From positions 1 to 29,706 of the forward strand of contig JAZTZL010000041.1 in the NCBI GenBank assembly GCA_045637425.1: a stretch of DNA of 29,706 nucleotides, written 5' to 3'. A program made the position numbers and the translations under genes. Every line of letters begins with the position of its first letter. Position 1 is the stretch's first letter. The notes beneath the pieces were generated by a model. It searched no databases. It saw nothing but the letters and a program-made list of their open reading frames with translations, and had not been told where the DNA came from. This document shows positions 22,929-29,706 of the stretch, piece after piece. Source of the stretch: CAJGBR01 sp045637425 (GTDB taxonomy: Bacteria > Bacteroidota > Bacteroidia > Bacteroidales > Rikenellaceae).

Positions 22929-23357
22929 TTAAAGTGAATTTTCAACATAGTCGCGTCTAACCACGAATTTCGTAGTAATAGGAAGTTTTTGAGCACCGAG
23001 GCGCAATGCTTCCTTAGCAACCTCCATAGGTACACCTTCTGCTTCGAAGAGGATACGACCCGGAGTGATAGGCGCTACGAAACCTTCGGGATTACCTTTA
23101 CCTTTACCCATACGCACTTCGGCGGGTTTCTTTGTAATAGGTTTATCCGGGAAGATTCGGATCCAGATTTGACCTTCACGTTTCATGTAACGTACGATTG
23201 CCTGACGAGCAGCTTCGATTTGGCGGCCTGTAATCCAAGTTGATTCCAGAGCTTTGATTCCAAACGAACCGAATGCAAGATCGTGACCGCGTTGAGCGTT
23301 ACCTTTCATACGGCCCTTTTGCATTCTTCTGAATTTCGTTCTTTTTGGCTGTAACAT
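22929..23357 (-). CDS. rplP: 50S ribosomal protein L16
   Basis: The 142-residue protein starts M-L-Q-P-K-R-T-K-F-R and includes R-I-F-P-D-K-P-I-T-K-K-P-A and R-M-G-K-G-K-G, where the Arg equals the residue that is hydroxylated in E. coli L16 (whether it is modified here is unknown). L16 sits close to the peptidyl transferase centre and the A-site tRNA elbow and is needed for late 50S assembly. It follows rpsC after 28 bases, one of the larger gaps in this cluster. Confidence 0.97.
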   Translation of the reverse strand: MLQPKRTKFRRMQKGRMKGNAQRGHDLAFGSFGIKALESTWITGRQIEAARQAIVRYMKREGQIWIRIFPDKPITKKPAEVRMGKGKGNPEGFVAPITPGRILFEAEGVPMEVAKEALRLGAQKLPITTKFVVRRDYVENSL

Positions 23358-23385
23358 TGTATGTTAAGTTTTAACAGTCTTTAAC

Positions 23386-24141
23386 TTAGTTGTTTTGTTT
23401 CTTATCACCGCGAGGTTTGCGGTCACGACGATCACGGCGGTCGTTGTTGCGACGTTCGCCACGTTCGCCAGACATATTTGCAGGTGTTCCATTGATTGCA
23501 AAGAGGTCACGTTTTTGGTAAACTTCACCATTGCAGATCCATACCTTTACACCGAGGATACCCACTTTAGTCAGAGCTTCTGCCAGATTGTAGTCTACAT
23601 CTGCACGGAAAGTGTGCAAAGGAATACGACCTTCTTTGTAGGTTTCGCTGCGAGCCATTTCTGCGCCGCCAACACGACCTGAAATCTGGATTTTAATACC
23701 TTCTGCCCCCATACGCATTGTGTTAGCAATAGCTTGCTTGATTGCGCGACGGTAAGCGATACGTCCTTCGATTTGACGAGCGATGTTATTTGAAACGATT
23801 ACTGCGTCAGTTTCTGGACGTTTGATTTCGAAGATATTAATTTGAACTTCGTTTCGACCGGTCAGTTTCTTCAACTCTTCTTTCAGTTTTTCGATTTCAG
23901 ACGCAGCCTTACCGATAATCATACCAGGGCGAGCTGTGCTGATTGTAACTGTGATGAGTTTAAGTGTACGTTCGATGATAATTCTAGAAATACTTGCCTT
24001 AGCCAGACGAGCATTCAAATATTGACGGATTTTTGCGTCTTCGACCAATTTAGCCGAGAAGTTTTTACCGCCATACCAGTTTGAATCCCAGCCACGTACG
24101 ATACCGAGGCGATTCGATATTGGATTTACTTTCTGTCCCAT
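23386..24141 (-). CDS. rpsC: 30S ribosomal protein S3, with altered KH loop and basic C-terminal tail
   Basis: The 251-residue protein has the N-terminal KH domain and the C-terminal S3 domain (I-P-L-H-T-F-R-A-D-V-D-Y, L-G-V-K-V-W-I-C). S3 forms part of the mRNA entry channel and its helicase site. Two oddities: the GxxG loop of the KH domain, usually G-K-K-G or G-K-G-G, reads Gly77-Lys78-Ala79-Ala80; and the last 30 or so residues form a low-complexity tail rich in Arg, Asp, Asn and Gly (E-R-R-N-N-D-R-R-D-R-R-D-R-K). The rest aligns well with Bacteroidota S3, so it is clearly functional as a gene. It starts 3 bases after rplV. Confidence 0.96.
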   Translation of the reverse strand: MGQKVNPISNRLGIVRGWDSNWYGGKNFSAKLVEDAKIRQYLNARLAKASISRIIIERTLKLITVTISTARPGMIIGKAASEIEKLKEELKKLTGRNEVQINIFEIKRPETDAVIVSNNIARQIEGRIAYRRAIKQAIANTMRMGAEGIKIQISGRVGGAEMARSETYKEGRIPLHTFRADVDYNLAEALTKVGILGVKVWICNGEVYQKRDLFAINGTPANMSGERGERRNNDRRDRRDRKPRGDKKQNN

Positions 24142-24144
24142 CGG

Positions 24145-24555
24145 TTAAGCATTTACTTCGTTAGAAATTTTATCTACTATGATTGTTACGTGGTTAGAAC
24201 GTTTGCGAATTCTGTGTGCACGACCTTGAGGTGCAGGTTGAATTCTCTTCAACATTCTACCGCCATCGACCTTAATTTCTTTAACGCAGAGAGGTGTTTC
24301 CTCAAGACGTTGGCCTTCGTTTTTCTTTTCCCAGCTGTCGATTGCAGAGCGCAACAATTTTTCCAATTTAATTGAAGCCTCCTGTTTGCTATAACGGAGT
24401 ACTCCCAAAGCCTTATTGACTTCCATACCTCTTACCATATCGGCAACGAGGCGCATCTTACGCGGAGACGAAGGACAGTCATTCAGACGAACGATTGCCG
24501 TTTGACGTTTTTCCGCTTTGAGTTTTTCGGCTCTTATTTTTTTTCTTTGACCCAT
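24145..24555 (-). CDS. rplV: 50S ribosomal protein L22
   Basis: The 136-residue protein contains S-P-R-K-M-R-L-V-A-D-M-V-R-G near 30-43 and the tunnel-lining beta-hairpin with G-G-R-M-L-K-R-I-Q-P-A-P-Q-G-R-A (near 96-111). L22 lines the nascent-peptide exit tunnel with L4 and is a common site of macrolide-resistance changes. A charged N-terminal extension (R-K-K-I-R-A-E-K-L-K-A-E-K-R) precedes the core, as is frequent in this phylum. It follows rpsS after 24 bases. Confidence 0.96.
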   Translation of the reverse strand: MGQRKKIRAEKLKAEKRQTAIVRLNDCPSSPRKMRLVADMVRGMEVNKALGVLRYSKQEASIKLEKLLRSAIDSWEKKNEGQRLEETPLCVKEIKVDGGRMLKRIQPAPQGRAHRIRKRSNHVTIIVDKISNEVNA

Positions 24556-24579
24556 TTATTCAGGAAATTTTTCGGTTAC

Positions 24580-24849
24580 TTATTTTTTCTTGTTTCCACT
24601 GTGACCGCGGAAAGTACGCGTTGGTGAAAATTCTCCGAATTTGTGACCCACCATATTTTCAGTCACATAAACAGGCACGAACTTGTTGCCATTGTGAACT
24701 GCGATGGTGTGACCCACAAAATCAGGGGAGATCATACTGGCGCGAGACCACGTTTTAATCACGGCTTTCTTACCGCTTTCGTTCATGGCGATAACTTTCG
24801 CTTCGAGTTTAGGCTCGATATACGGCCCTTTTTTCAATGATCTACTCAT
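24580..24849 (-). CDS. rpsS: 30S ribosomal protein S19
   Basis: This 89-residue protein starts M-S-R-S-L-K-K-G-P-Y and holds T-W-S-R-A-S-M-I-S-P-D-F-V-G-H-T, V-H-N-G-N-K-F-V-P-V-Y-V and the end G-E-F-S-P-T-R-T-F-R-G-H. S19 pairs with S13 in the 30S head and takes part in the intersubunit bridge. RimM, encoded elsewhere in this window, binds S19 during assembly. It begins 12 bases after rplB. Confidence 0.97.
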   Translation of the reverse strand: MSRSLKKGPYIEPKLEAKVIAMNESGKKAVIKTWSRASMISPDFVGHTIAVHNGNKFVPVYVTENMVGHKFGEFSPTRTFRGHSGNKKK

Positions 24850-24861
24850 TATGCTATCCGT

Positions 24862-25692
24862 TTAGTTTTTCTTGTTGGGTTTTGAAATAATGAATTTCGA
24901 AGTTGTCTTCTTAGGATTACGAGTTTTGTAGCCCTTAGCCAAAAGACCTTTGCGTGAACGAGGGTGACCCCCTGATTGGCGACCTTCACCACCACCCATC
25001 GGGTGATCAACAGGGTTCATTGTCACACCACGGTTGTGAGGACGACGGCCCAACCAACGCTTACGACCAGCCTTACCGTGTTGTTCGAGGCTATGGTCTG
25101 GATTCGAAACTACACCTACGGTTGCACGGCAGGTAACCATTACCATACGTGTTTCACCCGAAGGCAACTTAATGATAGCAAATTTACCTTCACGAGCCAA
25201 AAGCTGTGCATAGGTACCGGCACTACGAGCCAATACAGCTCCTTGACCGGGATAGAGTTCAATATTGTGGATAACCGTTCCCAGAGGAATTTCAGCCAAG
25301 GGAAGAGCATTTCCTACTTCTGGTGCTACACCTGTACCGCTGACGATTTTTGTTCCAACCTTCAGACCGTTAGGTGCCAAAATATAGCGTTTTTCGCCGT
25401 CTGCATAACAAACCAAAGCGATACGTCCCGAACGGTTCGGATCGTATTCGATAGTTTTTACCACTGCGGGCATTCCGTCTTTTTCGCGTTTGAAGTCGAT
25501 AAGACGATACATTTGTTTATTACCGCCGCCAATATAACGGACAGTCATTTTACCTGTATTGTTACGACCGCCTGTGCTTTTCTTAGGAGCTAACAGCGAC
25601 TTTTCGGGACGTGATGCGGTGATATCCTCGAACGTTCCGATAATTTTGTGTCTTGTTCCCGGTGTAATGGGATTAAACTTTCTTACTGCCAT
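24862..25692 (-). CDS. rplB: 50S ribosomal protein L2
   Basis: The 276-residue protein has the two L2 domains and the highly conserved G-V-T-M-N-P-V-D-H-P-M-G-G-G-E-G-R region, whose His corresponds to His229 of E. coli near the peptidyl transferase centre. L2 is one of the largest and most conserved 50S proteins. An ORF of 205 codons lies on the opposite strand across this gene; I treat it as a shadow. The start is 5 bases after rplW. Confidence 0.97.
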   Translation of the reverse strand: MAVRKFNPITPGTRHKIIGTFEDITASRPEKSLLAPKKSTGGRNNTGKMTVRYIGGGNKQMYRLIDFKREKDGMPAVVKTIEYDPNRSGRIALVCYADGEKRYILAPNGLKVGTKIVSGTGVAPEVGNALPLAEIPLGTVIHNIELYPGQGAVLARSAGTYAQLLAREGKFAIIKLPSGETRMVMVTCRATVGVVSNPDHSLEQHGKAGRKRWLGRRPHNRGVTMNPVDHPMGGGEGRQSGGHPRSRKGLLAKGYKTRNPKKTTSKFIISKPNKKN

Positions 25693-25697
25693 CTCGT

Positions 25698-25988
25698 CTA
25701 AATATTACTGTAAAAATCTATCTTATCGTCGTTCTTCAAAGTGACGATAGCTTTTTTGTAACGGTTTGTACGACCAACGATATAACCTGCTTTTGTCATA
25801 CGAGCCTTAACCTTACCTGGGTAGTTGATAGTGTTTACGCTGTCAACTGACACTTGGTACATTTGTTCTACGGCCGTTTTGATTTGCAGTTTGTTGGCTC
25901 TCGGATCAACGATAAAACCGTAGCTGTTCAGTTTTTCGCCCTGAGCAGACATTTTCTCGGTTAAAATCGGCTTAATAATTACATTCAT
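25698..25988 (-). CDS. rplW: 50S ribosomal protein L23
   Basis: The 96-residue protein starts M-N-V-I-I-K-P-I-L-T-E-K and includes Y-G-F-I-V-D-P-R-A-N-K and I-K-T-A-V-E-Q-M-Y. L23 binds the tunnel exit and offers the main docking site for trigger factor and SRP. It is 21 bases downstream of rplD. The C-terminal segment after residue 85 is short, as expected for a bacterial L23. Confidence 0.96.
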   Translation of the reverse strand: MNVIIKPILTEKMSAQGEKLNSYGFIVDPRANKLQIKTAVEQMYQVSVDSVNTINYPGKVKARMTKAGYIVGRTNRYKKAIVTLKNDDKIDFYSNI

Positions 25989-26009
25989 CGTTTCTCTTTA
26001 TTTATGCGA

Positions 26010-26642
26010 TTATGCGATTGAGAACATTTCGTTGATTACGTTCAGTGCGCCTTCAGCCATAATCACGTTAGTGCAGTTCAAAACATCGTATGTATTAAGG
26101 TCTGCTGCGTTTACGACTTTAACGTTCTGAAGGTTGCGTGCTGATTTTTCGACAACCAAGTTTGACTGAGCCAATACGATCAGAAGCTTTTTGCCATCAA
26201 CTTTGAGGTTTTTCATTACTTCGATCATTGCCTTAGTGCGAGGAGCTTCGAAAGTGAAGTCTTCTACTACTGTGATTACGTTTTCAGCAGCTTTTTCAGA
26301 GAGTGCACTCTTACGAGCCAACTGTTTGAGTTTCTTGTTCAGTTTGAAACGGTAGCTACGGGGAACCGGACCGAATACACGACCACCACCCGGGAACAAC
26401 GGAGACAAAATGCTACCGCAGCGTGCGCCACCTGTTCCTTTTTGTTTTTTCAACTTTTTAGTTGAGCCTGCAACTTCGTTACGTTGTTTGCTCTTGTGAG
26501 TTCCCTGACGACGGTTAGCGAGGTATTGCTTAACGTCGAGCCAAATTGCGTGCTGGTTCGGTTCGATGCCGAAGATTTCTGCACTCAGGTCTACCTTTTT
26601 ACCGGTATCTTGTCCTTTAATGTTTATTACCGCTAATTCCAT
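26010..26642 (-). CDS. rplD: 50S ribosomal protein L4
   Basis: The 210-residue protein has the tunnel loop of L4 (K-Q-K-G-T-G-G-A-R-C-G-S, then G-G-G-R-V-F-G-P-V-P-R-S-Y, residues about 67-100) and a C-terminal Rossmann-like domain. In E. coli, L4 also represses its own operon by binding the S10 leader; whether the leader upstream of rplC here does something similar is not known. The start lies 2 bases after the rplC stop. Confidence 0.96.
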   Translation of the reverse strand: MELAVINIKGQDTGKKVDLSAEIFGIEPNQHAIWLDVKQYLANRRQGTHKSKQRNEVAGSTKKLKKQKGTGGARCGSILSPLFPGGGRVFGPVPRSYRFKLNKKLKQLARKSALSEKAAENVITVVEDFTFEAPRTKAMIEVMKNLKVDGKKLLIVLAQSNLVVEKSARNLQNVKVVNAADLNTYDVLNCTNVIMAEGALNVINEMFSIA

Positions 26643-26644
26643 AA

Positions 26645-27262
26645 TTAACCTTCAATTAATAAGTAAGACCCTTTTGCGCCCGGAATTGAACCTTTCACGA
26701 GGATAAGGTTGTTTTCAGGGATCAGTTTCAAAACTTTAAGGTTCAAAACCTTAACTTGTTCACCACCTGTGCGACCCGGAAGGCGTTTGCCCTTGAATAC
26801 GCGAGATGGGTAAGATGATGCACCCAGAGAACCTGGTCTGCGTTGACGGTTGTGCTGACCGTGAGTTTGGCCGCCTACACCGTTAAAGTTATGACGCTTA
26901 ACAACACCTTGAAAACCTTTACCTTTCGAGATGCCGGTAACGTCTACCCATTCGCCTTCAACGAAAGTGTCCACACCGATTACATCGCCCAAATTCATTT
27001 CTTGTTCAAAAGACTTGAACTCAGCCAATTTACGCTTCGGAGTGGTGCCTGCCTTCTTGAAGTGGCCCATCAGTGAGTTGCTGGTTTGTTTTTCTTTCTT
27101 GTCGTCATAGGCAATTTGTACTGCTGAATAGCCATCTTTTTCGACAGTACGAATTTGCGTAACCACACAGGGACCAGCTTCGATAACAGTGCATGGTATA
27201 TTTTTACCCTCGGCACTGAAAACGGAAGTCATTCCGCTTTTTTTTCCAATTAGTCCTGACAT
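26645..27262 (-). CDS. rplC: 50S ribosomal protein L3
   Basis: The protein has 205 residues from ATG 27262, beginning M-S-G-L-I-G-K-K-S-G-M-T, the conserved L3 start. The open frame continues 17 codons upstream, but those residues lie in the leader and do not resemble L3. The core motifs K-G-K-G-F-Q-G-V-V-K-R and T-H-G-Q-H-N-R-Q-R-R-P-G-S-L-G are present. The Gln methylated by PrmB in E. coli L3 is not present at the corresponding place (A-S-S-Y-P-S). L3 opens 50S assembly. This is the first gene after an internal promoter, downstream of the rpsJ terminator. Confidence 0.96.
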   Translation of the reverse strand: MSGLIGKKSGMTSVFSAEGKNIPCTVIEAGPCVVTQIRTVEKDGYSAVQIAYDDKKEKQTSNSLMGHFKKAGTTPKRKLAEFKSFEQEMNLGDVIGVDTFVEGEWVDVTGISKGKGFQGVVKRHNFNGVGGQTHGQHNRQRRPGSLGASSYPSRVFKGKRLPGRTGGEQVKVLNLKVLKLIPENNLILVKGSIPGAKGSYLLIEG

Positions 27263-27423
27263 AATGTCTTTTAAGTTATTAAAAAATTTGCTTGTTTCAC
27301 CTAAATTCGTCAAATAAAAGGAACGAAACAGACACGTAATTTCGCTTCACACCCCTCATTAACTCACTCAGGATCAACCATTTACGCCGCTTGGGTAACG
27401 ACTCCAATCCACGCAAACAGCCA
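27263..27423 (-). promoter_or_regulatory. 5' leader of the rplC operon
   Basis: About 160 bases of untranslated RNA lie between the promoter at 27424-27455 and the rplC ATG. It contains a 5-base hairpin (CGAAA ... TTTCG, near 27323-27347) and two short open frames with ATG at 27381 (5 codons) and 27359 (20 codons, stop at 27297-27299). An unusually long leader ahead of an L3-L4 operon suggests feedback control, but I see no motif that I can name. Confidence 0.35.
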
Positions 27424-27455
27424 CAAAGGTAGAATTATTTTTTCATTCTACCAAA
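27424..27455 (-). promoter_or_regulatory. Promoter of the rplC-rpsN operon
   Basis: On the minus strand TTTG at 27455-27452, a 20-base spacer and TACCTTTG at 27431-27424 fit the Bacteroidota consensus. It lies just downstream of the rpsJ terminator, so rplC to rpsN can be transcribed independently of fusA-rpsJ. Confidence 0.72.
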
Positions 27456-27473
27456 TTTTTCTTACTAGATTTG

Positions 27474-27528
27474 AAAAAAAATCGGGACCGAGTAGTCTGA
27501 TTTTCAGCATACCCGCAATCCCGATTTT
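27474..27528 (-). terminator. Structured terminator after rpsJ
   Basis: On the minus strand the arms AAAATCGGGA and TCCCGATTTT make a 10-pair stem ending in a run of about eight T. The interior folds further: GTA with TAC and CTGA with TCAG around a three-base loop. It ends fusA-rpsJ transcription, or attenuates it before the rplC promoter. Confidence 0.82.
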
Positions 27529-27547
27529 CTATCATCTCAGTGATTTA

Positions 27548-27853
27548 TCACACTTTGATTTCTACTTCAACGCCGTTTGGCAATTCGATTTTCATCAGTG
27601 CGTCGATAGTTTTAGGTGTCGACGAATAGATGTCCAAGATGCGTTTGAAAGTTGACAGTTGGAACTGTTCACGAGCTTTCTTGTTAACGAATGTCGAACG
27701 GTTTACGGTAAAGATTTTCTTTTGTGTTGGCAGAGGAATCGGGCCGCTAACCACAGCGCCGGTAGCCTTTACCGTCTTAACGATCTTTTCAGCCGACTTG
27801 TCGACCAAGTTATGATCGTAAGATTTCAGTTTAATTCTGATTTTTTGGCTCAT
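27548..27853 (-). CDS. rpsJ: 30S ribosomal protein S10 (NusE)
   Basis: The 101-residue protein contains I-R-I-K-L-K-S-Y-D-H, G-P-I-P-L-P-T-Q-K and the long-loop segment V-N-K-K-A-R-E-Q-F, typical of S10. S10 sits in the 30S head and, as NusE, joins NusB and NusG in transcription antitermination complexes. It follows fusA after 18 bases and is separated from rplC by about 285 bases that hold a terminator and promoter, so it is transcribed with fusA and not only with the S10 cluster. Confidence 0.97.
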   Translation of the reverse strand: MSQKIRIKLKSYDHNLVDKSAEKIVKTVKATGAVVSGPIPLPTQKKIFTVNRSTFVNKKAREQFQLSTFKRILDIYSSTPKTIDALMKIELPNGVEVEIKV

Positions 27854-27871
27854 ATTATTTTACCTTTTTGA

Positions 27872-29706
27872 TTACTCAATATCGTCAGCTCTGTTAGCGC
27901 TGTGTTTTTCAATAATTTCTTTCGAAATGTTTGCAGGAGTTTCTTCGAAGTGTGCGAATTCCATTGATGATGTTGCACGACCAGAAGAGAGGGTTCTGAG
28001 GACTGTAACGTATCCGAACATTTCCGACAGCGGAACTTTAGCTTTCACGATACGAGCAGTACCCTTAGATTCCATACCTGCGATTTGACCACGACGTTTG
28101 TTCAAGTCACCGATAACGTCACCCATATTTTCTTCCGGAGTAACAACTTCCACAGACATAATCGGTTCCATAATAACCGAGCCTGCTTTCGGAGCTACGC
28201 GACGGAACGCGTTACGAGCACAGATTTCGAATGACAATGCGTCTGAGTCAACCGGGTGGAATGAACCGTCCTTAAGGGTAATCTTCATACTGTCAATCGG
28301 GAATCCTGCCAATGCACCTGAAGACATTGCTGATTGGAAACCTTTTTGTACAGCTGGGATATATTCCTTCGGTACGTTACCACCTTTAACTTCGTCAACG
28401 AATTGCAAGCCTGTGAAACCTTCGTCAGCCGGACCGATTTCGAATACGATATCAGCGAACTTACCACGACCACCAGATTGTTTCTTGAAGACTTCGCGGT
28501 CTTGAACAACCTTAGTGAGGGCTTCCTTGTAGTTAACTTGCGGAGCACCTTGATTAATTTCAACACCGAATTCGCGCTTCAGACGGTCAACAATGATATC
28601 CAAGTGCAATTCACCCATACCTGAGATGACTGTTTGACCTGAATCTTCGTTAGTCTTAACTGTGAATGTCGGGTCTTCTTCAGCCAATTTACCCAAAGCG
28701 ATACCAAGTTTATCGAGGTCTTTTTGAGTCTTAGGCTCAACTGCGAGACCGATAACTGGTTCGGGGAATGTCATTGATTCGAGTACGATTGGTGCCTTTT
28801 CATCACACAATGTATCACCAGTGCGAATATCTTTGAAACCTACGATTGCGCAAATATCGCCTGCTTCGTCAACATCGAGCGGGTTTTGTTTATTTGCGTG
28901 CATTTGGTAGATACGGCTGATACGTTCTTTCTTGCCTGAACGGCTGTTATAGATATAAGAACCAGCTTCCAATTTACCTGAATAGATTCTCACGAAAGCC
29001 AAACGACCTACGAACGGGTCAGTTGCAATCTTGAACGCCAAACCACAGAATGGTTCATCAACGCTCGGTTTGCGAACTTCTTCAGATTCGTCGTTCGGGT
29101 TCTTACCAATCACTGCATCTACGTCGAGCGGAGATGGCAAGAATGCGATGATGTAGTCCAGCAAAAGTTGAACACCCTTGTTGCGGAATGATGAACCACA
29201 CAACATCGGGATAACCTTCATTTGGATAGTCGCCTTGCGGATTGCAGCGATGATTTCTTCCGGAGAGATAGCATCAGGATCTTCGAAGAATTTTTCCATC
29301 AAAGCGTCATCTACAGAAGCAACTTCTTCGATCAAGTGAGCGCGAGCTTCTGCTGCTTCAGCCTTCATATCTTCAGGAATTTCCTCGAAAGTGAAGTTAT
29401 CACGAACATTTTTGTCGTCGAAATACATAATTGAGCGGCCATAGATAAGGTCGATCAATCCGACGAACTTGTCTTCCGTACCGATTGGCAACACAACAGG
29501 AACAGGGTTTGCACCCAGACGTTCACGCACTTGTGAGCAAACGCTTTGGAAGTCTGCACCCACACGGTCCATTTTGTTTACATAACCGATACGGGGTACA
29601 TTATATTTATCAGCCTGACGCCATACAGTTTCAGACTGTGGCTCTACACCACCCTTAGCACAAAGCAATGTTACAGAACCGTCCAATACACGCAAAGATC
29701 TCTCTA
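27872..29706 (-). CDS. fusA: Elongation factor G (5' end cut by window edge)
   Basis: The frame is open to the right edge, reading E-R-S-L-R-V-L-D-G at the first full codons, so about 90-100 N-terminal residues with the P-loop and switch I lie outside. About 610 residues are visible: the G4 motif N-K-M-D, the G5-like S-S-F-R-N-K-G-V-Q, domain II (F-V-G-R-L-A-F-V-R-I-Y-S-G), domain III (S-G-M-G-E-L-H-L-D), domain IV (F-H-P-V-D-S-D) and domain V (E-P-I-M-S-V-E-V-V-T-P-E). EF-G is the cytoplasmic GTPase that drives translocation and, with RRF, ribosome recycling. TTG at 29695 is internal, not a start. rpsJ follows; the usual upstream rpsL-rpsG is outside the window. Confidence 0.97.
   Translation of the reverse strand, partial: ERSLRVLDGSVTLLCAKGGVEPQSETVWRQADKYNVPRIGYVNKMDRVGADFQSVCSQVRERLGANPVPVVLPIGTEDKFVGLIDLIYGRSIMYFDDKNVRDNFTFEEIPEDMKAEAAEARAHLIEEVASVDDALMEKFFEDPDAISPEEIIAAIRKATIQMKVIPMLCGSSFRNKGVQLLLDYIIAFLPSPLDVDAVIGKNPNDESEEVRKPSVDEPFCGLAFKIATDPFVGRLAFVRIYSGKLEAGSYIYNSRSGKKERISRIYQMHANKQNPLDVDEAGDICAIVGFKDIRTGDTLCDEKAPIVLESMTFPEPVIGLAVEPKTQKDLDKLGIALGKLAEEDPTFTVKTNEDSGQTVISGMGELHLDIIVDRLKREFGVEINQGAPQVNYKEALTKVVQDREVFKKQSGGRGKFADIVFEIGPADEGFTGLQFVDEVKGGNVPKEYIPAVQKGFQSAMSSGALAGFPIDSMKITLKDGSFHPVDSDALSFEICARNAFRRVAPKAGSVIMEPIMSVEVVTPEENMGDVIGDLNKRRGQIAGMESKGTARIVKAKVPLSEMFGYVTVLRTLSSGRATSSMEFAHFEETPANISKEIIEKHSANRADDIE

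Noticed and set aside
24976..25593. 205-codon open frame on the plus strand
   Set aside because: Shadow of rplB; Thr/Cys/Ser-rich translation with no domain.
27263..27313. Longer N-terminus for L3
   Set aside because: Seventeen extra in-frame codons lie in the leader and are unlike L3; M-S-G-L-I-G-K-K is the standard beginning.
27361..27385. TTGATCCTG in the rplC leader resembling the 5' end of 16S rRNA
   Set aside because: Only about ten bases match the universal 16S start, and the following bases diverge (no GCTCAGGATGAACGC), so it is not an rRNA fragment; I see no support for rRNA mimicry.
1..29706. CRISPR arrays, insertion sequences, prophage genes, tRNA or rRNA genes
   Set aside because: I looked for regularly spaced repeats, transposase or integrase motifs, and clover-leaf or rRNA signatures in all intergenic regions and found none that hold up.

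Overview
This window is chromosomal DNA of a member of the Bacteroidota, most likely the order Bacteroidales. The evidence is the LpxC-FabZ fusion gene, a Bacteroidales-type TonB-like protein, a gadB-gadC pair typical of gut members, weak Shine-Dalgarno signals, and repeated promoters of the phylum-specific form TTTG - 19/20 bases - TAnnTTTG. The genus cannot be fixed from this window. Almost everything is ordinary chromosomal housekeeping. I see no insertion sequence, prophage, CRISPR array, tRNA or rRNA gene.

Layout, left to right. (1) 1-940: the 3' end of an AlbA/AAA_4-type putative transcriptional regulator, then a 300-base non-coding stretch with a hairpin. (2) 941-3860, plus strand: rnr (RNase R) overlapping rlmB (23S rRNA 2'-O-methyltransferase). 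(3) 6312-3865, minus strand: the rpsP-rimM-HAD phosphatase-PagL-like operon, driven by a good promoter at 6367-6398. S16 has a long Ala/Glu-rich tail. The last gene is a putative lipid A deacylase/acyloxyacyl hydrolase. (4) 6440-7633: about 1.2 kb of very AT-rich DNA without a convincing gene. (5) 11811-7634, minus strand: TonB-like protein, MTA/SAH-type deaminase, MBOAT O-acyltransferase and Hsp15-like S4 protein. (6) 11979-14200, plus strand: lpxC-fabZ and lpxA (early lipid A and fatty acid synthesis), divergent from group 5 and closed by a terminator. (7) 14351-17217, plus strand: trxB, a LuxE-like acyl-protein synthetase and a D-2-hydroxyacid dehydrogenase, closed by a strong terminator. 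(8) 17359-20326, plus strand: gadB and gadC, the glutamate-dependent acid resistance pair. (9) 20419-20832, plus strand: a hotdog thioesterase with its own promoter. (10) 29706-20923, minus strand: fusA (truncated by the window edge)-rpsJ, a structured terminator, a new promoter with a leader of about 160 nt, then rplC-D-W-B-rpsS-rplV-rpsC-rplP-rpmC-rpsQ-rplN-X-E-rpsN, ending in a bidirectional terminator.

Two things stand out. The ribosomal protein cluster stops after rpsN instead of continuing with rpsH-rplF-rplR-rpsE and the rest of the spc operon. It is also split into two transcription units between rpsJ and rplC. Other points worth a check are the G-K-A-A loop in the KH domain of S3, the PagL-like enzyme hitched to the rpsP operon, the orphan LuxE homologue, and the AT-rich decayed-looking stretch at 6440-7633. 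I did not find a convincing previously undescribed multi-gene system here.
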